Assembly (NCBI GenBank): GCA_018304615.1
Contig: JAGVVV010000012.1
Location: 1 to 39,437 of the forward strand
Source of the DNA: Candidatus Aenigmatarchaeota archaeon
GTDB taxonomy: Archaea; Aenigmatarchaeota; Aenigmatarchaeia; CG10238-14; SCSR01
Direction: 5' to 3'
Length of the DNA: 39,437 nt
The notes beneath the pieces are model-generated. The model ran no database searches. It saw only the letters and a list, made by a program, of their open reading frames with translations, and had not been told where the DNA came from. Every line of letters starts with the position of its first letter. Positions within the stretch are counted from its first letter, which is position 1. A program made the position numbers and the translations under genes. Shown piece by piece: positions 1-7,402 of the stretch.

Positions 1-18
1 GTTTTTAGCTGTGCTTAG

Positions 19-258
19 CTATGCAGTTAGCAGAATGTATCCTGTCGTAACTACCATTATGATAAATCCTGCGATAATCAGCAAAATGATGACCATCACT
101 TGGGTGGGTCCAGTCAGCCTGTCGCAAATTTCAGTCCTCGTCTCCGGCACTTTGCAGTTATCGCCTAGCTTTGTTATAGAATCAAAGATGTAAAAAAGCA
201 TGAAGATTGATACGAAGACAACCAGGAGGCCGATTATGACTTTTGTCGATCCAAGCAT
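19..258 (-). CDS. Small two-TM membrane protein, unknown function
   Basis: About 79 residues. I see two hydrophobic segments, roughly residues 6-27 (starting near VIIGLLVVF) and 54-77 (VMVIILLIIAGFIIMVV). Between them is a short polar loop containing two cysteines (NC..., EIC) that could form a disulfide if the loop is outside. The ORF track starts one codon earlier at a TTG; I chose the ATG at 258 because it is the better codon and a G-run (GGGGGT) lies just upstream. It follows the RNase P gene by 14 bases on the same strand, so the two are probably co-transcribed. I do not recognise a family. Confidence 0.6.
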   Translation of the reverse strand: MLGSTKVIIGLLVVFVSIFMLFYIFDSITKLGDNCKVPETRTEICDRLTGPTQVMVIILLIIAGFIIMVVTTGYILLTA

Positions 259-272
259 CAATTATACCCCCA

Positions 273-605
273 TTATTTACGCAACTTGTAAGGCTGCCTA
301 TAAATTGTATTGCAGTTTTTGCATTTAATAATCAGCAATTTTCTCTTGCTGTCCAAACGAACTGTTGAAGTCGCTCCTGGCAGAAGCAGACAGTTGCATT
401 TTTTGCAGAACTTTCTTTTCTGCTCTTTCCGCATCCGAACATTGTAACGCAGACTGATTTTTCTCGCCAGTTCCACATATCTTTGCGCCAGTGAAGGGTT
501 TTTTCGGAATTCCTTCTCTGCCAGCGCCAGAAGTATTCCGATTCTTTCCTTCGCGATGTCCTGTTGCCAGTCAGGTTTTTTCATTCGTTTCCTCAATTTC
601 ACCAT
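273..605 (-). CDS. rnp4: Ribonuclease P protein component 4 (Rpr2/Rpp21 family)
   Basis: A 110-residue basic protein. Archaeal RNase P is an RNA with several protein subunits; Rnp4 (the Rpp21 homologue) supports 5' maturation of pre-tRNA together with Rnp1. The sequence shows the two expected parts: an N-terminal helical region (AKERIGILLALAEKEF, then RYVELARKISLRYNVR) and a C-terminal zinc ribbon with CKKC near residue 68 and CKNC near residue 96. The basic tail KKCN...LLPGATSTVRL matches the family's 'C-x2-C, PG, R' layout. Length is normal for the family. It lies about 50 bases downstream of a tRNA-Pro gene on the same strand. The ATG at 605 is a clear start; no Shine-Dalgarno is visible. 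Confidence 0.92.
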   Translation of the reverse strand: MVKLRKRMKKPDWQQDIAKERIGILLALAEKEFRKNPSLAQRYVELARKISLRYNVRMRKEQKRKFCKKCNCLLLPGATSTVRLDSKRKLLIIKCKNCNTIYRQPYKLRK

Positions 606-631
606 AACAATTATTTCTCGATTTCTCGACT

Positions 632-654
632 AAAAAGAAAAAGTGAAGGAAAAA
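632..654 (-). terminator. T-rich terminator after tRNA-Pro(UGG)
   Basis: Immediately 3' of the tRNA, the minus strand reads as several T-runs (TTTTT CC TTCAC TTTTT C TTTTT) with no strong hairpin. Archaeal RNA polymerase commonly terminates at such oligo-T tracts. The Rnp4 start lies about 27 bases further on, so readthrough or a separate promoter is possible. Confidence 0.45.
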
Positions 655-655
655 T

Positions 656-754
656 GGGGTCGCTGGGATTTGAACCCAGGTCTCAAGCGATCTTGAGCTG
701 CCAAAAGCAAGCTTCCCAAGGCTCGAAGCCTAAACCAAGCTAGCCGACGACCCC
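656..754 (-). tRNA. tRNA-Pro (anticodon UGG) with a 25-nt archaeal intron
   Basis: A 99-nt gene folding as a type I tRNA once 25 nt are removed. Acceptor GGGGTCG/CGACCCC is followed by A as discriminator. The D stem is GGCT/GGCT (two G-U pairs), the D loop has G18G19, and the T arm is CTGGG-TTCAAAT-CCCAG. The anticodon stem is CGAGC/GCTTG, with loop CTTGGG before and C after the intron, giving anticodon TGG. The intron occupies 690-714 and interrupts positions 37/38. It forms a canonical bulge-helix-bulge: CTTG pairs with CAAG (4 bp), flanked by 3-nt bulges GGA and ATC, with an AGCT/AGCT intron stem. Cutting after the second base of each bulge restores the anticodon loop. A TATA-like box lies about 35 nt upstream. 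Confidence 0.92.
690..714 (-). other. tRNA-Pro(UGG) intron
   Basis: The predicted 25-nt intron at canonical position 37/38. The pairing CTTG (exon 32-35) with CAAG (intron 3' part) gives the 4-bp central helix, and the flanking 3-nt bulges carry the two splice sites expected for the archaeal tRNA splicing endonuclease. Confidence 0.85.
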
Positions 755-785
755 TAAAACCTACAACAAAGTTAACACTATCAGT

Positions 786-793
786 TATTTAAA
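786..793 (-). promoter_or_regulatory. TATA-like box for tRNA-Pro(UGG)
   Basis: The minus strand reads TTTAAATA about 32-39 nt before the mature tRNA 5' end, matching an archaeal TATA box allowing for a short 5' leader removed by RNase P. Confidence 0.45.
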
Positions 794-812
794 CAATAGT
801 AAAAATTGGCAG

Positions 813-1382
813 TCATCTGTATCCACGTTTAAATCCATAAAATTTGGCTATATTGTAAAAAAGTGAGTTAGTAAGACCAAAATAAAACAGCATCCAGTTC
901 GATGTCATAAATGAATAGATGAAAACCAATGGCACATAGGAGAATATGTCGTAATAGAAAACATAATAGAATTTCTTGAAAATATTTTTAAAAAACGATA
1001 TTTCAGATTTTCCACCTGAAAGTTTTCGTATAAAGTCTCGAACAGTGCCTATTGTGACAAAAATCAGAAAGAAAGGAAAGAATATCATCGGAACGAATGT
1101 CTGATAAAGAAGGAAAACAATGATTATGATTGATGCTGCTATTACGTGATTAATGTAGTCAATCTTCATTCTAGGAATGAAACCCACGACTGTCGCGAGT
1201 ATCAAATTCGCAATCGAAGAATCAGAAGTTACAAGCAGCGAACCGAAAATTCCCCAGAGAAAACCAAAGATAATCGAATCCCCTTTGAAAAATTTCAGTC
1301 CATGTTCGTTAAGCAAGTCAGCAATTTTCATAGTAATTCCGAAAATTCCTGAGTATACAAGGACTAAAACCAGTTCAGCCAT
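813..1382 (-). CDS. Multi-pass membrane protein, unknown function
   Basis: About 189 residues starting at MAEL. The ORF track begins three codons upstream at a TTG; the in-frame ATG at 1382 is the likelier start. I see about five hydrophobic stretches: an N-terminal segment, the segment around IIFGFLWGIFGSLLV, one around NLILATVVGFI, a long one around IIIIVFLLYQTFVPMIFFPFFLIFV, and C-terminal aromatic-rich segments. A short charged cytosolic loop (VRDFIRKLSGGKSE) sits before the last part, and the protein ends in basic residues (FKRGYR). It is the last gene of the minus-strand run before the tRNA and follows the FG-GAP gene by about 40 bases. I do not recognise the family. Confidence 0.6.
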   Translation of the reverse strand: MAELVLVLVYSGIFGITMKIADLLNEHGLKFFKGDSIIFGFLWGIFGSLLVTSDSSIANLILATVVGFIPRMKIDYINHVIAASIIIIVFLLYQTFVPMIFFPFFLIFVTIGTVRDFIRKLSGGKSEISFFKNIFKKFYYVFYYDIFSYVPLVFIYSFMTSNWMLFYFGLTNSLFYNIAKFYGFKRGYR

Positions 1383-1421
1383 AGTTCTCAATTATTATTT
1401 TCTGTAAAGTCACCTAAATAA

Positions 1422-2753
1422 TCATTTTATTTTTCCAACATCCATTCCCAAAACAGAATTCTGGTCCAATATTTGGGGGTTCCATGTTTTCTGGCTTTCA
1501 TCGTACTTGTAGATAATCAGGAATCCGTAAGGAGTGGTCTCCCATCCAAATATGTTGTCTTGAGGTTTTATTTTGTCCAGTGCAAGGCTCGTATCAGCCT
1601 CACCTCCAACTATTATCTCTAATTTTCCGTCATTGTCAATGTCTTTTGCTTTTACATCCAAACTGTTGTAATTCAAACCTTTTATTACAGTATATTTCTC
1701 GAAAATTTGAGAAACATTCCCAATCAACGTTGGCTGAAACTTGCTTCCGTCCCATTCCAAATTATAAACAAGCGCGCCCGGAACTCCAGTCGCAAGAACA
1801 ATTTGCTTCCTGCCTTTTGAATAAATGTCCTGGAAATCAAGCCCTTTCATGTTTTTGTCATATGATTGGTTGAAAATTAAAGTAGAAGACCAATTGCCAT
1901 TATCATTTAACAAGAACAATTTTCCGGGCACTGCGCCAATCAAAATCTTGTTTTTTCCAGAATAGTCAATATCGTCTACTAATATGCTTCGATCTTGCAA
2001 ACCCTTGCTGTCGTGAATAGTAGTCCTGCTCCATTTTTTGCCATCGAAACTGTAAACATTCACGAAGCTTATAGGCGGGCCGGAAGTGTATTCCAATGGT
2101 GAAGATTCGGTAGCCACGATCTCATTTTTCCCGTCATTTTGAACATCTGCAATTTTAACCATGTGAATGGATGTCTGGTCGACCGTGCTGTAAGTCAGTT
2201 TCTCGACAGGCACTCTGTGATTTGTGTTTTGTTGGGAGTCGATCTGACCAATGAAATTTCTTTCTATCTCGTCTCTATTCCACTTCGTTCCATCCCATTT
2301 GTATACCCTAATAATTCCTTCACCATGCGTGCCAAGAACAATTGCATTCTTTCCTTCATTGTAAACGTCCCCTATTGCTATATCTTTGCACCTCAAATCG
2401 ACGTTGGAATCTATCACGTCCTTCTTCCAACCGCTGGCAGCCAGCTCGTAAGCAACAATTTGGCAGCCATAAGGAGTTGAAAAGAAACTGTTTCCAACAC
2501 CAGCAACTATGACATTCTTTCCTTTGTTATACACATCGCCGATTCTAACGGTCCAGACCAAATTGTAACCTGTGTCGATCTCGCTGCGTTTGTAAGAGGA
2601 GATAGGGCCATCAAAAGCATAAATCATTATTTTTCCGGGATTACCTGTACCGGTCACGATAACTTCCATCTCATTGGATGCGACAAAAAATTGAAACAAA
2701 AAAACCAAAAAAAGAATCAGAAGAAATAGCAGGATAAAATACCTATTCCTCAT
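1422..2753 (-). CDS. Membrane-anchored FG-GAP/VCBS-type beta-propeller protein
   Basis: 443 residues. Residues 5-25 form one hydrophobic anchor or uncleaved signal; the rest is extracellular. I see six repeats of a 'D-[VI]-x-[NYD]-x-G-K-x-x-I-[VLI]' motif with D at about residues 73, 129, 203, 261, 309 and 371 (for example DVYNEGKNAIV, DIDNDGKLEII), spaced 48-74 residues apart. A partial strand EVIVTGTG sits near residue 30. This is the FG-GAP/integrin-like propeller pattern, with the acidic/Gly loops usually binding Ca2+; the N-terminal strand could close a seven-bladed ring. Such propellers usually bind other surface molecules, so a binding or structural role is inferred, not shown. It has its own TATA-like box (2775-2782) and lies downstream of two sulfatase-like enzymes. 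Confidence 0.8.
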   Translation of the reverse strand: MRNRYFILLFLLILFLVFLFQFFVASNEMEVIVTGTGNPGKIMIYAFDGPISSYKRSEIDTGYNLVWTVRIGDVYNKGKNVIVAGVGNSFFSTPYGCQIVAYELAASGWKKDVIDSNVDLRCKDIAIGDVYNEGKNAIVLGTHGEGIIRVYKWDGTKWNRDEIERNFIGQIDSQQNTNHRVPVEKLTYSTVDQTSIHMVKIADVQNDGKNEIVATESSPLEYTSGPPISFVNVYSFDGKKWSRTTIHDSKGLQDRSILVDDIDYSGKNKILIGAVPGKLFLLNDNGNWSSTLIFNQSYDKNMKGLDFQDIYSKGRKQIVLATGVPGALVYNLEWDGSKFQPTLIGNVSQIFEKYTVIKGLNYNSLDVKAKDIDNDGKLEIIVGGEADTSLALDKIKPQDNIFGWETTPYGFLIIYKYDESQKTWNPQILDQNSVLGMDVGKIK

Positions 2754-2774
2754 AAATTTTTGTTAATTCTTAAC

Positions 2775-2782
2775 AATATAAA
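2775..2782 (-). promoter_or_regulatory. TATA-like box for the FG-GAP gene
   Basis: The minus strand reads TTTATATT 22-29 nt before the ATG at 2753, the spacing expected for a nearly leaderless archaeal transcript. Confidence 0.5.
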
Positions 2783-2801
2783 CAAAAACAGGGGAGGAAG
2801 A

Positions 2802-2814
2802 CAAAAAATAAAAA
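2802..2814 (-). terminator. Oligo-T terminator after the sulfatase-like gene
   Basis: The minus strand reads ATTTTTATTTTTTG about 40 nt past the stop of the gene ending at 2851 and before the FG-GAP promoter. No hairpin is evident; the call rests on the T-runs. Confidence 0.4.
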
Positions 2815-2850
2815 TGATATGGAGGCAACATGTAGATAACGATCTGACAT

Positions 2851-4407
2851 CTAGGCATAACCAGCTTCTCTCAATCTAGCGGAAGCTTCTTCAGGGTTAA
2901 TCACGAAAATTTTACCTTCCTCGGACTCAAAGTCACTGATTATTTCCCGTAATTCTTGCGCGATGTCGCGCCTTGTTGAAACAAGATTCATATGTTCATT
3001 CCTGTCATTGGCAACGTTATATAACTCCTCTGTGCCGTTTGGATAAGTCATCAATTTCCAGGTTTCATTCGCCACAAATTTTGCCTGGTATGTGAACCCG
3101 AAAATATATTTGTGTAAGTTGGAATCGCTGCCGGAAATTAAAGGCACTAAACTCCTGCCATGCATCGAAGCTGAATCTGGAATTCGTATTCCGACAATGT
3201 CCAAAATTGTAGGAAGTATGTCAACTGCCGAAACTAAAGCGTTTATTCTCTTTCCTTCGGGTTTCTGCGGGTTGTAGATTATGAGAGGGACATGAACTAA
3301 TTCTTCATGCAGAGAGCGCGGGTAATGACCAAAATCCCCGTGGTCGCCTATTTCCTGCCCATGATCAGACAAAATGATAATAACAGTTTTGTTCAGGATA
3401 GAACTCGCATTCAGCATGGCGATAAATCTTCCAATCTCTTCATCGGCTTTTAAAATGCTCTCGTCATAAAGAGCATTGAGATATCTAACGTCATTTGTAT
3501 CGCTTAAATTCATCGAATCGCGATATGCTCCTACCCAATACTCGAAATTGCCATAAAACAATCCCTCCTTGCCAGGTTTAATCATCAGATGGATGTCATT
3601 CCATTTTTTGTAAGTAAATGTACCATTGATAAGCTCTCTCAATTTGCCAACATTTTCCTCTCCAAATATCTCATAAATTACATCAGGCTCACCATCGAGA
3701 GCATCTCTCAGTTGCTTGAATCTGCCGGCATTTAATCTTTCCTTAGTATCCAGAATGGTTCCGTTGTAATCAGAATAAAATTTCGCCTTTTCGCCGCTTT
3801 GACGAATATTCGGCTCATGCACAACAAAGGTATGAAGAAACATGTAAAATTTCTTGCCAGAATTTTTCAAAATCCAGCTCAGCGGCTCTGTGAAATTGAT
3901 GTTACCTAGAGAGTTATTTTCATCGATAGTGTAATCTATGCCACGATTGAATCCGAGACTTAAGTTCAAAACCTCGCTATCTAATGGAGACACCCACACG
4001 TTTGTATAATTTCTAGCTTTGAGATATTCCGGAAGTGTTGTGATATTTTCGGGCAACCTAGTGTAAAGAATATTAACTCCGTGCTTATTCGGATAGACGC
4101 CTGTGAAAATTGACATGTGGCTCGGCAATGTCCATGATGCCGTAGCATACGCATTTTCAAACAGAACTCCATTGCTTGCAAGTCGATCAATGTTCGGATT
4201 TATGTTTAGAAAATAGCTGTAAGAGGAAAGGTGATCGAATCTAAAAGTATCGATTAAAATTATGATGACGTTACAATCAGGGCAAGAAAAATCGTTTTGC
4301 TTTTGCGCGTTCAGGTTATTTTGATTTGAATATTGATACTGATAAATTGCCAACAAAGATGATGAAAATATAAAAAGTATAATGATAAAAGCTGAGGGAA
4401 AATTCAT
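2851..4407 (-). CDS. Sulfatase-like hydrolase/transferase (alkaline phosphatase superfamily), membrane-anchored
   Basis: 518 residues with an N-terminal TM anchor (about 7-23), a short spacer, then the catalytic domain starting at a C-x2-C pair (C42/C45). Metal-binding and core motifs are present: LIDTFRFDH (D53), LSDHG (D348/H349) and DFGH (H361). The nucleophile position reads SWTLPSH, so Thr93 sits where true sulfatases have Cys/Ser in C-x-P-S-R, and His replaces Arg. It is therefore unlikely to carry formylglycine and may be a phosphodiesterase or phosphotransferase acting on surface polymers; that is inference. Several N-x-S/T sequons fit an extracellular location. It follows a 495-residue paralogue by about 37 bases on the same strand, so the pair is probably co-transcribed. 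Confidence 0.85.
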   Translation of the reverse strand: MNFPSAFIIILFIFSSSLLAIYQYQYSNQNNLNAQKQNDFSCPDCNVIIILIDTFRFDHLSSYSYFLNINPNIDRLASNGVLFENAYATASWTLPSHMSIFTGVYPNKHGVNILYTRLPENITTLPEYLKARNYTNVWVSPLDSEVLNLSLGFNRGIDYTIDENNSLGNINFTEPLSWILKNSGKKFYMFLHTFVVHEPNIRQSGEKAKFYSDYNGTILDTKERLNAGRFKQLRDALDGEPDVIYEIFGEENVGKLRELINGTFTYKKWNDIHLMIKPGKEGLFYGNFEYWVGAYRDSMNLSDTNDVRYLNALYDESILKADEEIGRFIAMLNASSILNKTVIIILSDHGQEIGDHGDFGHYPRSLHEELVHVPLIIYNPQKPEGKRINALVSAVDILPTILDIVGIRIPDSASMHGRSLVPLISGSDSNLHKYIFGFTYQAKFVANETWKLMTYPNGTEELYNVANDRNEHMNLVSTRRDIAQELREIISDFESEEGKIFVINPEEASARLREAGYA

Positions 4408-4444
4408 AAATATATATTAATCAATTCACCATAAAAAAGTTCGA

Positions 4445-5932
4445 TTATTCTTGCACTTCGCCCACGTAAGATTGGGACATTAGCTTTTGAATCGCATTTG
4501 TATTTGTCTCATTAATGAAGCTAAACAGAGCAAATTTGAGTTCCTCATCCCTTGTCGCATTTCTTCCGTAAATGTTCAGTGTTTCATGAGGATCCGTTCT
4601 CCAGTTGTAAAGTTCGAAAGTGTTGTTCGCAGGTCTGAAAATGAGCTTGTATGTGTCTGACCGTACAACAAGGGCTTTTGCAAGAAAATTGCTGTCCGCA
4701 AATACGAAGTTATTTACCTCTTTTCCATTTGCAATAGCTGGAACAAGGTTTTTGCCAGCTAAATTTGCCTCAGAAGGTATTGACACGTTGACCAGATCTA
4801 ATATGGTAGGCATCACGTCTATTAAGCCAGCCATGCTGCTGACGGCTGCCGGACTTCTGTTCGGAATATGAATCATCATTACAACCTGCAAAACGCTATC
4901 GTAGACGTTTCTATGCGACCACAACCCTTTTTCAAACAAGTTCTCGCCATGATCAGAAACAACAACGACAATAGTTTTTTCTAACAGGTTTTTGCTCTTC
5001 AAATATGAAAATAAGTTCCCAAGGGCAGTATCCGCACTGAATACTCCAGCATCGTATCTGGAAATTATATATCCCAAATCAGAGTCATTAAACTTCACAG
5101 TTTTTTTTCCAGTATTTCCTGAAAAGTTTGCGTCAACACGAATCTCGTAGTGATCATCAACTTTTTGAATTGAATTTAACTCGCGATATGTGAACAAAAC
5201 ATCCTTTAGAGGTCCTGAATAGTTGGAGTAAAACGATGTATCGGAGATATCCTTTCTTAAGTAAGGCGCATGAACGTCATATCCGTGCAGGAAAACAAAA
5301 AATTTCTCGTTTCTATTCTCGTCTATCCATTTTATTCCCTGCGACAAAGTCCGATTGAAAGTGCCACCTGTTTCGATATATTCAGAATATCCATAAGCAT
5401 CATGCATCGAACTTTCGATTTGGACATTCGAATCATACGAAAAATAGTTTTCGAAGCCATTGCCGAAACCGAATTTTGGACCAACATAGATGTCGCCGAC
5501 AAAAGCTGCGGTCTTGTAGCCAGAATCCCTCATGACTTTGGCCAACGTGACAGTAGAAGCATTTAATGAGTCGTAAACGGTTTCATTATACTCATTCAGG
5601 ACTTTATGCTGCGCAGGGTAGAGGGAAGTAAAAATTGTAGCGTGCGATGGCAGAGTCCATGAGGTTTGTGAAAAGACATTTGTGAAAATTATGGCATTTT
5701 TGGCAAAATTGTCGAGATTTGGCGTTGTGTTTCTTGGATAACCATAAGCACCTACATGATCGGCACGCAATGTATCGACAGAAATTAAAATGACGTTGCA
5801 ATCCCTGCAAACTAAGTTATTATTTTCATTTCTAGATTTCATAGAGCCGTTAATCAAAAAAAATCCACCAATCAAAAAAATTACAACAATAAAATAAACA
5901 AAATACGCAGAACGGCTGAAAAGCAATTTCAT
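4445..5932 (-). CDS. Sulfatase-like hydrolase/transferase (alkaline phosphatase superfamily), paralogue
   Basis: 495 residues, clearly a paralogue of the downstream gene. It has an N-terminal TM helix (about 10-28), a CRDCNV pair (C42/C45), metal motif SVDTLRADH (D53), SWTLPSH with Thr93 at the nucleophile position, VVSDHGEN (D327/H328) and H340. The key residues up to Thr93 fall at the same numbers as in the paralogue, so the pair diverged by substitution more than by indels in this part. The Thr in place of the formylglycine Cys/Ser argues against a classic sulfatase. It is probably anchored in the membrane with the catalytic domain outside. Upstream lies an 11-bp tandem repeat and then tRNA-Pro(GGG). 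The ATG at 5932 is a good start, with no Shine-Dalgarno. Confidence 0.85.
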   Translation of the reverse strand: MKLLFSRSAYFVYFIVVIFLIGGFFLINGSMKSRNENNNLVCRDCNVILISVDTLRADHVGAYGYPRNTTPNLDNFAKNAIIFTNVFSQTSWTLPSHATIFTSLYPAQHKVLNEYNETVYDSLNASTVTLAKVMRDSGYKTAAFVGDIYVGPKFGFGNGFENYFSYDSNVQIESSMHDAYGYSEYIETGGTFNRTLSQGIKWIDENRNEKFFVFLHGYDVHAPYLRKDISDTSFYSNYSGPLKDVLFTYRELNSIQKVDDHYEIRVDANFSGNTGKKTVKFNDSDLGYIISRYDAGVFSADTALGNLFSYLKSKNLLEKTIVVVVSDHGENLFEKGLWSHRNVYDSVLQVVMMIHIPNRSPAAVSSMAGLIDVMPTILDLVNVSIPSEANLAGKNLVPAIANGKEVNNFVFADSNFLAKALVVRSDTYKLIFRPANNTFELYNWRTDPHETLNIYGRNATRDEELKFALFSFINETNTNAIQKLMSQSYVGEVQE

Positions 5933-5954
5933 AAAAATGTATTGAAATTTGACA

Positions 5955-5976
5955 GGTATTAATTCGGTATTAATTC
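5955..5976. repeat. Tandem 11-bp direct repeat GGTATTAATTC x2
   Basis: Two perfect adjacent copies of GGTATTAATTC, 23-44 nt before the start of the sulfatase-like gene and just 3' of tRNA-Pro(GGG). The period of 11 bp is about one helical turn, so a dimeric regulator could bind both copies on one DNA face. It could also be chance in an AT-rich leader. Confidence 0.6.
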
Positions 5977-5983
5977 AATTCGT

Positions 5984-6057
5984 GGGGCTGCCGAGATTTC
6001 AACTCGGGTTGCCGCCACCCCAAGGCGGAGTACTAGAGCAAGCTATACTACAGCCCC
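5984..6057 (-). tRNA. tRNA-Pro (anticodon GGG)
   Basis: A 74-nt intronless tRNA. Acceptor GGGGCTG/CAGCCCC with discriminator A; D stem GTAT/GTAC; anticodon stem CCGCC/GGCGG with loop TTGGGGT (anticodon GGG); variable loop CAAC; T stem CCGAG/CTCGG. The D loop reads AGCTTGCTCTA, giving G18 C19, and the T loop reads TTGAAAT, giving G56. The near-invariant G19-C56 elbow pair is thus replaced by a complementary C19-G56, whereas the other tRNA-Pro in this window keeps G19/C56. The upstream region holds a weak TATA-like AAATACTA about 22-29 nt away, shared with the divergent HerA-like gene. Confidence 0.93.
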
Positions 6058-6088
6058 TTAATCAAACTCTAATAGAAATAGTATTTGT

Positions 6089-7402
6089 TTGGCAAAAACA
6101 AAAATAGGTTATATGGCGGTAGGAAGTTGGCAAAAGGAGCAAGAGGAGCTGCATAAAAAACAACCCGCGCGTTTCATTGAAGAGCAGCCGTTTGCAACAG
6201 TCGTAGGAAGACTGAAAGAAGATCAAGCCCGTTTCGGCACACAAGGCGTCGGTTACATCGGCAAGCATATCGTTGGCACTGGTGAGGACGCACATACCAC
6301 GACGAAAGTTCTGCTCGACTTGCTGAGGCCTCATATAATACTAATTTCGGGAAAACGCGGAACAGGAAAGTCATACCTCGGTGGAATAATTACAGAGGAG
6401 CTAGCACTACTGCCAAACGAATTCCGACAGAATGTTGCAGTTGTTATGGTGGACACGATGGGAATTTTCTGGAGCATGAAAAGGCCGAACGACCAGCAGA
6501 GCGAGCTGTTAAAGACGTGGAACCTCGAACCTCGTGGATTTGACAATGTAAAAGTTTTTGTTCCGTTCGAGCAGCAAGAAGAGTTTATTCGAGCGGGTAT
6601 ACCGATTGATGAAGGAATTTCAATTTTGCCTTACGAGTTTTCTGCAGAAGAATGGAGCCTTGCCTTCAACCTGAAGAGAACAGATCATATTGCGATAAGT
6701 CTTGAAAAAAATATTAACGAGCTGATTCGGGACGGGAAGAAATTTACAATCGATGATATCATCGCGAAAATAAGAGACGACGCAGGAACGTCGAAGGAAG
6801 TGAAGAATGCGCTGGATAACATGCTGACTGTCGCAGCACAGTGGGGAGTTTTCGGTGAACGCGGAATAAACATCGATGACCTTGTTGTGCCGGGACAGAT
6901 TTCAATTGTTGACGTGTCAAGACTGCGCGCGACAGAGGCGTGGAGCGTGCGAAACTTTCTGGTTGCAATACTTACGAGGAAAATTTATCAATATAGAGTT
7001 TTTGCAAGAAAAGAAGAGGAGGTCGCTAAGATTGAGGGAATAAAGACAACTGGAAAAAAGTATCCGATCGTTTGGCTTATCATCGACGAGGCGCACAACT
7101 TCTGCCCATCAGATTACGAAACTGTTTCCTCGTCCCCAATTCTAACAGTAGCAAAGCAAGGACGAGAGCCTGGTGTAAGTATGATAGTTATCACGCAGAT
7201 GCCGAATAAGATTCATCAAGACATCCTTAGCCAAACAGATCTCGTCATCTCTCACAGGCTCACATCGAAAGCGGATATAGAGGCTCTGCATGCAGTGATG
7301 CAGACGTATTTGTTCGAGGACATGTGGAAGTATATCAACCAACTGCCGAGATGGCCAGGCGCTGCAATAATTCTCGATGACGGAACGGCTGCCGTGATAT
7401 AA
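6089..7402 (+). CDS. HerA/FtsK-superfamily DNA-translocase-like ATPase (DUF87-type)
   Basis: 437 residues. Walker A GKRGTGKS is at about 88-95 and Walker B VWLIIDEAHNF at about 328-338, the latter with the acidic pair and a following AHNF typical of HerA/VirB4-type P-loop ATPases. Further conserved stretches are KQGREPGVSMIVITQMP (sensor-like) and LVISHRLTSKADIEAL (candidate arginine finger). No membrane segment is seen, so the protein is cytoplasmic. Family members form hexameric rings moving DNA or protein, but the role here is unknown; no NurA nuclease is adjacent. The ORF starts at TTG (6089); an ATG at 6113 (MAVGSWQKEQ) is a credible alternative. Its stop overlaps the next ATG by one base (taATG), so it is translationally coupled to a GT-C glycosyltransferase. 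Confidence 0.85.
   Translation: MAKTKIGYMAVGSWQKEQEELHKKQPARFIEEQPFATVVGRLKEDQARFGTQGVGYIGKHIVGTGEDAHTTTKVLLDLLRPHIILISGKRGTGKSYLGGIITEELALLPNEFRQNVAVVMVDTMGIFWSMKRPNDQQSELLKTWNLEPRGFDNVKVFVPFEQQEEFIRAGIPIDEGISILPYEFSAEEWSLAFNLKRTDHIAISLEKNINELIRDGKKFTIDDIIAKIRDDAGTSKEVKNALDNMLTVAAQWGVFGERGINIDDLVVPGQISIVDVSRLRATEAWSVRNFLVAILTRKIYQYRVFARKEEEVAKIEGIKTTGKKYPIVWLIIDEAHNFCPSDYETVSSSPILTVAKQGREPGVSMIVITQMPNKIHQDILSQTDLVISHRLTSKADIEALHAVMQTYLFEDMWKYINQLPRWPGAAIILDDGTAAVI

Noticed and set aside
656-754. Reading the first tRNA as a type II tRNA (Leu/Ser) with a long variable arm (CTCAAG/CTTGAG)
   Set aside because: The CTCAAG-ATCG-CTTGAG stem is tempting, but the intron model gives a full anticodon stem, a 4-nt variable loop and an exact bulge-helix-bulge; the type II model leaves the anticodon loop with the wrong length.
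656-6057. Genomic island bounded by two tRNA-Pro genes
   Set aside because: The tRNA 3' ends do not share a direct repeat, and no integrase is nearby.
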